Shown: positions 48,175-59,358 of the stretch, piece by piece
How the letters are laid out: the number at the start of each line of letters is the position of its first letter
Position numbering within the stretch: position 1 is the first letter of the stretch
The notes under the pieces: model-generated
Told to the model about the DNA's origin: nothing
Database searches by the model: none
Seen by the model: only the letters and a program-made list of their open reading frames with translations
Translations under genes and position numbers: made by a program
Assembly: GCA_030533445.1 (NCBI GenBank)
Contig: CM060068.1
Location: 33,788,010 to 33,852,009, forward strand
DNA from: Cyprinodon diabolis
Lineage: Eukaryota; Chordata; Actinopteri; Cyprinodontiformes; Cyprinodontidae
Length of the DNA: 64,000 bases
Direction: 5' to 3'

Positions 48175-50520
48175 TCAATCAACGATGGTGAAGATTGTGG
48201 ACATACCTCGGGAGATGGGAAGACCAGTGACGAAGTCGATAGCTATATGGGACCATGGACGCGAGGGAACTGGAAGAGGTTGTAACAGGCCTGAGGGAGG
48301 TTGATGTGAGGCTTTATTTCTAGCACAGGTGGAACAGGCCAACACATACTCCTTGACATCTCTGTGAAGAGTTGGCCACCAGAAACGTCTTGAAATCAAA
48401 GCGACGGTTCTGCTCACCCCCGGATGGGCAGAGAACTTGGCAGCATGCATCCACTGTATTAGGCGAGATCTGACTGAAGAAGGTACATAGGTTCGGTTAG
48501 CAGGACCATTACCTGGGTCAGGTTCTGAAGCCAGGGCGGAATTAATTAGATCGGTGATCTCCCAGATAACCACTCCAACAGTGCATGATGCGGGAAGGAC
48601 AGGTTCAGGCGTCTCGGGTTGATCAACAGAGTATAGACGAGAGAGAGAATCGGGTTTGACATTCTTGGATCCGGGTCTGTAGGAGATAATGAGATTGAAA
48701 CGAGAGAAGAATATGGACCACCTTGATTGACGGGGATTGGCTTGATTAGCTGACTGGATGTAAGCAAGGTTCTTGTGATCCGTCCAAACGAGAACCGGGT
48801 GCTCAGCTCCCTCCAGCCAGTGTCTCCATTCCTCCAGTGCCAACTTGATGGCCAGTAGTTCTCGGTCTCCAACATCGTAGTTTTGCTCTGCGGAGGAAAG
48901 TCTTCGAGAGAAAAAGGCACAAGGATGAATCTTTTGATCAGTGTCGAGTCTTTGAGATAAGACAGCTCCCACACCAGAGTCGGAAGCGTCTACTTCGAGG
49001 ATGAATTGTTTGGAAGGATCAGGCTGGATTAACACGGGTGCTCTGGAAAACAAAGATTTCAGTTTCTCAAATGCGGTTTGTGCCTCAGGGGTCAATTGAA
49101 AGGTTCGTTTGACTGAGGTTAAGGAGGTTAGAGGAAGAGCTGTCTGACTATAGTTCCTGATGAATCGGCGATAAAAATTGGCGAAACCCAGGAATCTCTG
49201 TAGCTGCTTGCGGTTTTCAGGAACCGGCCACTCCAAAACTGCCTTTATTTTATCCTCAGAAGGCTTAACCTGCCCGCCCTCGAGCACAAACCCCAAAAAG
49301 GTGACTGAAGGCTGATGAAACTCACATTTCTCGGCTTTGACAAAAAGTTTGTTCTCCAGTAATCTTTGCAACACAAGGCGGACATGTTTCATATGCTCTG
49401 AGAGGTCTTTAGAGTAAATGAGTATGTCATCTATGTAGACGAACACGAACACATTTAAAAAGTCTCTGAGAACGTCATTCACTAGGGCTTGGAAGCAGGC
49501 AGGAGCATTTGTTAGACCAAAGGGCATGACCAAATATTCGAACTGGCCCAAGGGGGTCTTAAAGGCTGTTTTCCACTCACCTCCGTCACGGATCCTAAGA
49601 AGATGATAAGCGTTCCTCAAATCTAGTTTGGTGAAAACAGTTGCCCCTTGTACAGGTTCAAAAGCTGAAGCAAGTAGTGGAAGAGGGTACTTGTTCTTAA
49701 TTGTTATTTGGTTCAGGCCTCTGTAATCAATACATGGTCTTAAAGAACCGTCCTTCTTGCCGACGAAAAAGAACCCTGCACCCAACGGGGAAGAAGATGG
49801 GCGAATTATCCCAGCAGCTAAAGACTCGTTTATGTATTTTTCCATGGTTTCTCGTTCTGGTTTGGAAATATTGTATAGTCTACTGCTGGGTAGAGGTGCT
49901 CCAGGTAATAGCTCGATCGCACAGTCATATGGTCTGTGTGGTGGAAGGGACGTAGCACTGACCTTACTGAAGACAGGAGCCAAATCATGGTACTCAGAAG
50001 GGACAGAAGAAAGGTCAGGAGAGTCCATCTCCCCCCCACCTCTAGGAGACCCCACCACAGGGGCTGCTGAACGGAGGCATGTTTCGTGACATAACGTTGA
50101 CCACGATTCCACATGACGATCAGTCCAGTTAATATGTGGATTATGTTTCTCCAACCATTCGAATCCAAGCACCAGGGGAGAGCATGCGGAGGGAAAAACA
50201 AAAAATGTTATGGTTTCACGATGATTACCTGAGAGTAGTAGCTCGAGTGGTTGAGTTTGATGGGTAACCTGGTGGAGTTTTTTCCCATCAATTGCTGAGA
50301 CACTAAGAGACTGGGTCAGGGGAATGGTTTCAATTTGAAGCTGCTGGACAAGGTTTGAATCAATTAAATTTCGTTCACAGCCTGAATCGATGAAGGCAGA
50401 AAAAGAGAGGCTTTGATTAGAGCAAAACAAAGTGGCGGGGAGCATAAGTCGAGGAGATTTTTTAGAGTTATCATGGCCCACCAGACTCCTCAGAACCTCT
50501 GGCGGGCCCAGGCTTTTGAT
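48175..50520 (-). pseudogene. pol main part, unit D
   Basis: Ends at the shared TGA (48177-48175). Protein identical to units B and C by eye. Confidence 0.93.
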
Positions 50521-51530
50521 TTAGCTGGACATGAATCGATGAAGTGACCACTCTCACCACAGTAGATGCATAGTTTGCTCAAAAAACGTCTTTGTCTTTC
50601 CTCTGGAGTGAGCCTGGTATGTCCAACCTGCATGGGTTCGGCATCCATCTCTCCGAAATGAGAGGCCTGAACAGGCAGAGGGAGAGACTGGACTTTAGAT
50701 CTTGGTTTGGACAACTGTTCTGTGGGAGCAGAAAAAACAGTCACATTATTAGAAGCAGGGGCTGAAGAAACAGAACCCAGATTTCTAGATTTGGAGCTGT
50801 TTCTAGCTCGGATTCTGTTGTCCAATTTTATCGTCAGACGGATTAATTCCTCAAGTGTTGCAGGTTCGTCGAGGGTTGCTAGTTCATCCTTGATGCTTTC
50901 ATTCAAAGCCATAAAATAAGCTCCCTTTAAAGCGCTTTGGTTCCATCCGGAGGCTGCTGCTTTAACCCGTAAGTTAATGGAGAACTCCGCCACTGAGGAA
51001 TTTCCCTGTTTAATGTTGAAAAGAGCACGAGAGTCAAGGGTTTGATCAGTTTCTTGATTGAATACCTGAGAAAATTCAGAAATAAACTCAGGGTAACGAC
51101 AACTGAGGCTTTCGTCGGAGGCAAACCTTGCCTGAGCCCATTCCAGGGCTCTTCCTGTCAATTGGGAAAGAATGAAAGTTATCTTCTTATAGTCTGTAGG
51201 AAAACTGCCAGGAGAGTTCTGAAAGATTAAATGGCATTGAAACAAAAATCCCTTGCAGTCTTTCATATTACCAGAGAATTTTTCAGGTAGGCTTGGGCGG
51301 AACTCTGATGACGTCACTGCTGGTGACCTCGGAGGCGGAACTGGACCCGGAAATGGTCGCGCTGTCGACGTGGCATTAGCATTGCTCATAAAATTAGCAT
51401 AACTCTGAAGCATATGATTGTGGGTCTCAACCAAACGATATAACTATAACTGGATTTGGGCATCTTGCTCCTCCAATTGACGGCGGAGGTGATCTGCTGG
51501 GCCTTGTGTTTGGCCGCAGTGTTCTGTCAT
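50490..51530 (-). pseudogene. gag, unit D
   Basis: Shared TAG at 51446-51444. The zinc knuckle is intact. Confidence 0.88.
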
Positions 51531-52144
51531 GATGGGTTCTCTAGTGAGACCCAGTTATGCAGAACACCACGGAGACGGAAACAGAAGTAAAAGGTTTAAC
51601 AATGTTTATTGTCACAAGCACAGTTTAATCACTGGTTCTGGTTCTGGCCTGGGGACTGGTTCACTGGAGTCTGCGTGGGAGACAGTTCAGTTAGCGTTTG
51701 CTCAGAGGAGTTTGATTCAGACAGTTTCAGATTTGTACCTTGAGGGTTCTTGGTTAAAGTCTTGAGAGGGAAACTGTTGGGTCCGGACATAGTTTGTTCA
51801 GCAGAGTCCGTTAACTGCTTCAGCGTCTTACTTCTTGAGAATGAGCTGACCTTGGCTTTGAGTTTCCAGCTCTTGGTCCAGAGCTGCAAGGAAAATCCAG
51901 AGAGAGACTTCAGGTTTGGCTCAGAGGGCAGGCTCGGCAGGTTAAGCTCCTCCTGAGCTTCACAGGAGAAAAACAGGTTTCCAACTGGATAAAACACTGC
52001 GGCGTTGAGGCAAGGTCTGAAGACAGCTTAAATACTGTGGATCCTCTGATGATGGGATGAGCTTCAGCTGTGCAGGAGGCTCGGCTCAGGAGGATCCATG
52101 GCGGACTCTGTTGGAGGAAGGTGGTACTTCTCCAGCTCCCAACA
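51525..52144 (-). repeat. LTR 5 (shared by units D and E)
   Basis: 620 bp. Same diagnostic bases as LTR 4. Confidence 0.95.
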
Positions 52145-52155
52145 GTACCCCCCCC

Positions 52156-53766
52156 TCAACGACCGCCCCTTGGCGGTCCGGAAGATGTCGATGGACAGGA
52201 ACGCTCGTACTCCTCGATCAGTGCTGGATCGAGGATGTAAGAGCCAGGAACCCACTGACGATCCTCCGGGCCATAGCCCTCCCAGTCGACGAGGTACTGC
52301 CAGCCGCGACCTCGCCGACGGGAGTCCACGATCCGGCGGACGGTGAATGCAGGATGACCATCGACTTCCAGGGCGGGTGGAGGGGAGTCGGATGGTGGGC
52401 ACAGAGGACTTGAGACTACTGGTTTCACTTGAGAGACGTGGAATGTGGGATGAATACGAAGAGACGGGGGAAGTTGAAGGCGTATGGCTGATGGGTTGAT
52501 GACCTGGGAAATCTTATACGGACCAATGAATTTTGGAGAGAGTTTACGAGACATTCCCTTGAGGGGAATATCTCGAGTGGATAGCCATACCTCTTGGCCC
52601 ACGGAGTACTCAGGGGCGGGACGTCTTCTGGAGTCGGCGAAACGCTTGGTAGTCTCGGAGGAACGATTGAGGGTAGTGATGGTCTCTCTCCATATGCGTT
52701 GGCAGCGTCTGATGTGCTGGATTCTGCAGAATCTGTTTGTTCAATCTCTAACGTTCTGCTCTCTCTGCTTTTCCTCAGAGTAGCTTTGCCTCGTCTGTTC
52801 CTGTTTGGCTGTGACGTCATCCAGGAAAGAAACATCAGCTGTGCTGCTTCCATCAACACCCTTGTTTGTAGATGTTGGAGATCGGCCTGTTTTCCAGTGT
52901 GGTCCTGTTTCTCTGGCCGTGGCTGGGTGGATGTGCTCTCTTCATCCTCTGGCATGGGAGCTGCCTTGGAGCTCGTCTGCCTGGCTGTGTGTTTCCTGGA
53001 CGGCGCCGCCTTTTAAAGCTGCTTTTTGTATCTCTGCTTCTGTCTCCTTGAACCCCAGTCGGCCTCGGCAGATGGCCGCTCACACTGAGCCTGGTTCTGC
53101 TGGAGGTTTCTTCCTGTTAAAAGGGAGTTTTTCCTCTCCACTGTCGCTACAAGCATGCTTAGTGTGAGGGATTGTATTTGAGTCAATGAGTCAATGCAAT
53201 CAACTGGTTTTCCTTAGATAGAAAACTTTGTATCAATTTGACTGTATGATCTGGTTGAACTGTAAAGTGCCTTGAGATGAAATGTGTTGTGAATTTGGCG
53301 CTATATAAATAAACTGAATTGAATTGAATTGCTTGACTTACTGGACCGAAAGCTCTCTCTCGTCTGCGGGAAAAAGTGGAGGTTGGTAACCGAGACTGAC
53401 CTGAAACGGTGACTGGCCGGTGGAAGCAGATTTAAGAGAATTGTGTGCGTATTCTATCCAAGTTAGGTACAGGCTCCAGTCGGTGGGATTGTTTGATGTC
53501 AGACAACGGAGGGTTGACTCTAGCTGTTGGTTCATCCTCTCAGTTTGGCCGTTGGACTGTGGGTGATAACCGGAAGTTAGAGAGAACCTACAGTCGAGAG
53601 CGGAACAGAATGCCTTCCAAACTTGTGAAATGAACTGGGGACCACGGTCTGAGAGGATCTCTTGGGGAATGCCATGAAGACGGAAGACGTGTTTCACCAG
53701 GAGCTGGGCAGTTTGAAAAGCCGTGGGAAGTTTCCTGAGAGGGATGAGATGACAGGATTTCGAGAA
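52156..53766 (-). pseudogene. pol 3' part, unit E, split by nested insertion
   Basis: Integrase core remainder (53766-53341) and integrase C-terminus plus chromodomain (52716-52156). This left half of unit E still matches the inner units. Confidence 0.9.
52722..53340 (+). mobile_element. nested LINE-like insertion, unit E
   Basis: Same insertion site and CTGGA flanks, matching units B-D. Confidence 0.88.
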
Positions 53767-56112
53767 TCAATCAACGATGGTGAAGATTGTGGACATACCT
53801 CGGGAGATGGGAAGACCAGTGACGAAGTCGATAGCTATATGGGACCATGGACGCGAGGGAACTGGAAGAGGTTGTAACAGGCCTGAGGGAGGTTGATGTG
53901 AGGCTTTATTTCTAGCACAGGTGGAACAGGCCAACACATACTCCTTGACATCTCTGTGAAGAGTTGGCCACCAGAAACGTCTTGAAATCAAAGCGACGGT
54001 TCTGCTCACCCCCGGATGGGCAGAGAACTTGGCAGCATGCATCCACTGTATTAGGCGAGATCTGACTGAAGAAGGTACATAGGTTCGGTTAGCAGGACCA
54101 TTACCTGGGTCAGGTTCTGAAGCCAGGGCGGAATTAATTAGATCGGTGATCTCCCAGATAACCACTCCAACAGTGCATGATGCGGGAAGGACAGGTTCAG
54201 GCGTCTCGGGTTGATCAACAGAGTATAGACGAGAGAGAGAATCGGGTTTGACATTCTTGGATCCGGGTCTGTAGGAGATAATGAGATTGAAACGAGAGAA
54301 GAATATGGACCACCTTGATTGACGGGGATTGGCTTGATTAGCTGACTGGATGTAAGCAAGGTTCTTGTGATCCGTCCAAACGAGAACCGGGTGCTCAGCT
54401 CCCTCCAGCCAGTGTCTCCATTCCTCCAGTGCCAACTTGATGGCCAGTAGTTCTCGGTCTCCAACATCGTAGTTTTGCTCTGCGGAGGAAAGTCTTCGAG
54501 AGAAAAAGGCACAAGGATGAATCTTTTGATCAGTGTCGAGTCTTTGAGATAAGACAGCTCCCACACCAGAGTCGGAAGCGTCTACTTCGAGGATGAATTG
54601 TTTGGAAGGATCAGGCTGGATTAACACGGGTGCTCTGGAAAACAAAGATTTCAGTTTCTCAAATGTGGTTTGTGCCTCAGGGGTCAATTGAAAGGTTCGT
54701 TTGACTGAGGTTAAGGAGGTTAGAGGAAGAGCTGTCTGACTATAGTTCCTGATGAATCGGCGATAAAAATTGGCGAAACCCAGGAATCTCTGTAGCTGCT
54801 TGCGGTTTTCAGGAACCGGCCACTCCAAAACTGCCTTTATTTTATCCTCAGAAGGCTTAACCTGCCCGCCCTCGAGCACAAACCCCAAAAAGGTGACTGA
54901 AGGCTGATGAAACTCACATTTCTCGGCTTTGACAAAAAGTTTGTTCTCCAGTAATCTTTGCAACACAAGGCGGACATGTTTCATATGCTCTGAGAGGTCT
55001 TTAGAGTAAATGAGTATGTCATCTATGTAGACGAACACGAACACATTTAAAAAGTCTCTGAGAACGTCATTCACTAGGGCTTGGAAGCAGGCAGGAGCAT
55101 TTGTTAGACCAAAGGGCATGACCAAATATTCGAACTGGCCCAAGGGGGTCTTAAAGGCTGTTTTCCACTCACCTCCGTCACGGATCCTAAGAAGATGATA
55201 AGCGTTCCTCAAATCTAGTTTGGTGAAAACAGTTGCCCCTTGTACAGGTTCAAAAGCTGAAGCAAGTAGTGGAAGAGGGTACTTGTTCTTAATTGTTATT
55301 TGGTTCAGGCCTCTGTAATCAATACATGGTCTTAAAGAACCGTCCTTCTTGCCGACGAAAAAGAACCCTGCACCCAACGGGGAAGAAGATGGGCGAATTA
55401 TCCCAGCAGCTAAAGACTTGTTTATGTATTTTTCCATGGTTTCTCGTTCTGGTTTGGAAATATTGTATAGTCTACTGCTGGGTAGAGGTGCTCCAGGTAA
55501 TAGCTCGATCGCACAGTCATATGGTCTGTGTGGTGGAAGGGACGTAGCACTGACCTTACTGAAGACAGGAGCCAAATCATGGTACTCAGAAGGGACAGAA
55601 GAAAGGTCAGGAGAGTCCATCTCCCCCCCACCTCTAGGAGACCCCACCACAGGGGCTGCTGAACGGAGGCATGTTTCGTGACATAACGTTGACCACGATT
55701 CCACATGACGATCAGTCCAGTTAATATGTGGATTATGTTTCTCCAACCATTCGAATCCAAGCACCAGGGGAGAGCATGCGGAGGGAAAAACAAAAAATGT
55801 TATGGTTTCACGATGATTACCTGAGAGTAGTAGCTCGAGTGGTTGAGTTTGATGGGTAACCTGGTGGAGTTTTTTCCCATCAATTGCTGAGACACTAAGA
55901 GACTGGGTCAGGGGAATGGTTTCAATTTGAAGCTGCTGGACAAGGTTTGAATCAATTAAATTTCGTTCACAGCCTGAATCGATGAAGGCAGAAAAAGAGA
56001 GGCTTTGATTAGAGCAAAACAAAGTGGCGGGGAGCATAAGTCGAGGAGATTTTTTAGAGTTATCATGGCCCACCAGACTCCTCAGAACCTCTGGCGGGCC
56101 CAGGCTTTTGAT
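53767..56112 (-). pseudogene. pol main part, unit E
   Basis: Ends at the shared TGA (53769-53767). Private changes are Glu219 to Lys and Ala470 to Thr (numbered from the GTG at 56073). Catalytic motifs are intact. Confidence 0.93.
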
Positions 56113-57121
56113 TTAGCTGGACATGAAGCGATGAAGTGACCACTCTCACCACAGTAGATGATAGTTTGCTCAAAAAACGTCTTTGTCTTTCCTCTGGAGT
56201 GAGCCTGGTATGTCCAACCTGCATGGGTTCGGCATCCATCTCTCCGAAATGAGAGGCCTGAACAGGCAGAGGGAGAGACTGGACTTTAGATCTTGGTTTG
56301 GATAACTGTTCTGTGGGAGCAGAAAAAACAGTCACATTATTAGAAGCAGGGGCTGAAGAAACAGAACCCAGATTTCTAGATTTGGAGCTGTTTCTAGCTC
56401 GGATTCTGTTGTCCAATTTTATCGTCAGACGGATTAATTCCTCAAGTGTTGCAGGTTCGTCGAGGGTTGCTAGTTCATCCTTGATGCTTTCATTCAAAGC
56501 CATAAAATAAGCTCCCTTTAAAGCGCTTTGGTTCCATCCGGAGGCTGCTGCTTTAACCCGGAAGTTAATGGAGAACTCCGCCACTGAGGAATTTCCCTGT
56601 TTAATGTTGAAAAGAGCACGAGAGTCAAGGGTTTGATCAGTTTCTTGATTGAATACCTGAGAAAATTCAGAAATAAACTCAGGGTAACGACAACTGAGGC
56701 TTTCGTCGGAGGCAAACCTTGCCTGAGCCCATTCCAGGGCTCTTCCTGTCAATTGGGAAAGAATGAAAGTTATCTTCTTATAGTCTGTAGGAAAACTGCC
56801 TGGAGAGTTCTGAAAGATTAAATGGTATTGAAACAAAAATCCCTTGCAGTCTTTCATATTACCAGAGAATTTTTCAGGTAGGCTTGGGCGGAACTCTGAT
56901 GACGTCACTGCTGGTGACCTCGGAGGCGGAACTGGACCCGGAAATGGTCGCGCTGCAGATGTGGCATTAGCATTGCTCATAAAATTAGCATAACTCTGAA
57001 GCATATGATTGTGGGTCTCAACCAAACGATATAACTATAACTGGATTTGGGCATCTTGCTCCTCCAATTGACGGCGGAGGTGATCTGCTGGGCCTTGTGT
57101 TTGGCCGCAGTGTTCTGTCAT
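56063..57121 (-). pseudogene. gag, unit E, frameshifted in the zinc knuckle
   Basis: Besides the shared TAG (57037-57035), one base is missing at 56160/56161 within the first knuckle Cys codon. The reading frame changes there and ends at 56063 without a CCHC motif. Several private substitutions are present, including Thr56Ala, Cys99Tyr and Leu187Phe (numbered from the LTR ATG). This is the most diverged gag of the array. Confidence 0.88.
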
Positions 57122-57735
57122 GATGGGTTCTCTAGTGAGACCCAGTTATGCAGAACACCACGGAGACGGAAACAGAAGTAAAAGGTTTAACAATGTTTAT
57201 TGTCACAAGCACAGTTTAATCACTGGTTCTGGTTTTGGCCTGGGGACTGGTTCACTGGAGTCTGCGTGGGAGACAGTTCAGTTAGCGTTTGCTCAGAGGA
57301 GTTTGATTCAGACAGTTTCAGATTTGTACCTTGAGGGTTCTTGGTTAAAGCCTTGAGAGGGAAACTGTTGGGTCCGGAGATAGTTTGTTCAGCAGAGTCT
57401 GTTAACTGCTTCAGCGTCTTACTTCTTGAGAATGAGCTGACCTTGGCTTTGAGTTTCCAGCTCTTGGTCCAGAGCTGCAAGGAAAATCCAGAGAGAGACT
57501 TCAGGTTTGGCTCAGAGGGCAGGCTCGGCAGGTTAAGCTCCTCCTGAGCTTCACAGGAGAAAAACAGGTTTCCAACTGGATAAAACACTGCGGCGTTGAG
57601 GCAAGGTCTGAAGACAGCTTAAATACTGTGGATCCTCTGATGATGGGATGAGCTTCAGCTGTGCAGGAGGCTCAGCTCAGGAGGATCCATGGCGGACTCT
57701 GCTGGAGGAAGGTGGTACTTCTCCAGCTCCCAACA
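57116..57735 (-). repeat. LTR 6 (right outer; 5' LTR of unit E)
   Basis: 620 bp, followed by the right target duplication ATACA. On the coding strand TATTTAA is at 57625-57619, the predicted start site at 57594, the 11-nt self-primer at 57594-57584, and AATAAA at 57201-57196. It carries about five private base changes (for example near 57234, 57351 and 57380), yet shares CTCTGCTGG with LTR 1. Confidence 0.95.
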
Positions 57736-57740
57736 ATACA

Positions 57741-59035
57741 GTATATCATTCAACATGAATGTTACACCCATCAATGCAAGTTGGTCACCATTCATAGCAG
57801 AGTGTTGGTAGATTTCCAAATTAATAATCATCACTAGAAACCCTATGCACCATATTAACATACTTTACATTAAAGGATTTTTATATCTCTATATTATAAT
57901 AAAGTAAGATGAGATTATCCAGGTTTTGCTCAAATAGAGTTTTAATTATTCAAATTTGCTGAAAGCGAGAAATAAAATGTGTTCAGAGAAGCTTGCCACT
58001 ATTAATAAATGCGTTGGGATCTTTGGAGCTGATAAAATGCAAATGCCATTCCTAATGAAGAAACTGTTGTAGCTGAGTCTGATTTTCTGGCTGCTCTGCT
58101 TAAACAAACTGGTTAAATTTTTCACACAGGATTCTCTTGGACCAAGTTTCAAGTTTGAGATGGCTACTCTGAAACAACATTCACCTTTTAAACCTAAAGC
58201 CGATTTCTAATTAACATGTTATTTATGGTCAGCATTTGAAAGATGGTCGGTTTATTTCATTATTTTGTTATGTACAGCACACCTTCCTGTTGCAAAATAC
58301 CCAGACATCATGATCCTACCACCTCTCTGCTTTACACCTGAGGTAGTGTTCTCACATTTGTTTGGTCAGACATGCTTAAAAACGGAAAGTCTTTGGTGCA
58401 TTTACAAAGTGCAGTCAGGATTATTTGATGCTTTTCAAAGTAGTGGCTTCTTCTTTTCTGAGTGGTCTTTTTTTTTATAATGTAGGAATCATTCCTGGAT
58501 GATCACACTCTCCAACATTTTCAGCAAGCTTTTTCACAAGATATATTCACTTTTCTTTTGGAGACAATTTTTCTTATTTATAGAAAAAAAATATATTTTT
58601 TTTTACTCTGTGACAGAGAGCCGTTATTTCATAAGTCCCAGTGCAACCACCGGACATTCCCAGGGTGTTTACCACTATAACAAATTTACATGTCATGTTG
58701 AACTATCTAAAAAATGCAGTATCTGGTCTACAATTCCGTTTTTAATATATCTTTGCAATACCCCGATGTTCTTACATGATATCAAACAAAGAAGCAGTGT
58801 TTAAACTGTTGCAGTCAGGTCCTCCCACACACCACTGTTAAATTGCATTTATATTAAAGTACATCCATTAACCTAATGCTGCCAGTTGTCTCAAAGACAA
58901 AGAATTGCAATCTCTGCTTTCCCATAGTCTTTTTCATTGACCAATGATGTCTAAAAACTATTAAATTGGTTACAATAATCTCAGAGAAATCAGAATTTCA
59001 TTGGCATTTACTAGTGGCAGGAAATATGGACAATT
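57741..59035. other. unique flank right of the array
   Basis: AT-rich non-coding DNA with the right ATACA copy at its left edge. A short stretch near 58270-58410 faintly recalls an old DNA transposon. No gene is supported. Confidence 0.4.
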
Positions 59036-59358
59036 CAATTCAATTCAGTTTATTGCTATAGCCCTAATTTACAACACATTCAATTTCAAGCAATTTACAG
59101 TTCACCAGATCATACAGTCTAATTGATTCAGTTATCTATTTAAGGAAAACCAGCTGATTGCATTGACTCATTGACATGACGGCAATCCCTCACACTAAGC
59201 ATACTTGTAGCGACAGTGGAGAGGAAAAACTCCCTTTTAACAGGAAGAAACCTCCAGTACAACCAGGCTCAGTGTGAGCAGCCATCTGCAGAGGCCAACT
59301 GGGGTTCAAGGAGACAGAAGCAGAGATACTGAAGGTAGCTGTAAAAGGCGGCAACAGC
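59036..59358 (-). repeat. second copy of the LINE-like repeat
   Basis: On the minus strand this matches the 3' half of the insertion nested in the array, including GGTTTCTTCCTGTTAAAAGG and the GAATT tail, here at the left end (59036-59055). Similarity ends at about 59358, as expected of 5' truncation. It is clearly more diverged than the copies in the array, so it is an independent insertion. Confidence 0.8.

Larger units (their letters stand above)
29157..57735 (-). mobile_element. tandem array of a Ty3/gypsy chromodomain retrotransposon, 6 LTRs and 5 internal regions
   Basis: LTRs start at 29157, 34749, 40341, 45933, 51525 and 57116, giving a 5592-bp period (5591 for the last unit). Adjacent units share one LTR. 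Each internal region encodes, on the minus strand, gag then protease, reverse transcriptase, RNase H, integrase and a chromodomain, the Ty3/gypsy (chromovirus, Tf1/sushi-type) order. The whole block is flanked by a single 5-bp duplication ATACA (29152-29156 and 57736-57740), as expected of one integration. Copies are almost identical. Unequal LTR-LTR exchange or rolling amplification after insertion explains this better than five separate insertions. Confidence 0.97.

Noticed and set aside
29157..57735. Five independent insertions of the same retrotransposon
   Set aside because: There is only one target duplication, LTRs are shared, and the lesions are common to all units.
29157..57735. CRISPR-like or satellite repeat array
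   Set aside because: The repeat unit is a complete LTR retrotransposon of 5.6 kb with recognisable gag and pol, not short repeats with unique spacers.
58265..58480. 71-codon plus-strand open frame
   Set aside because: No recognisable domain. Part of it faintly resembles an old DNA transposon, too eroded to call.
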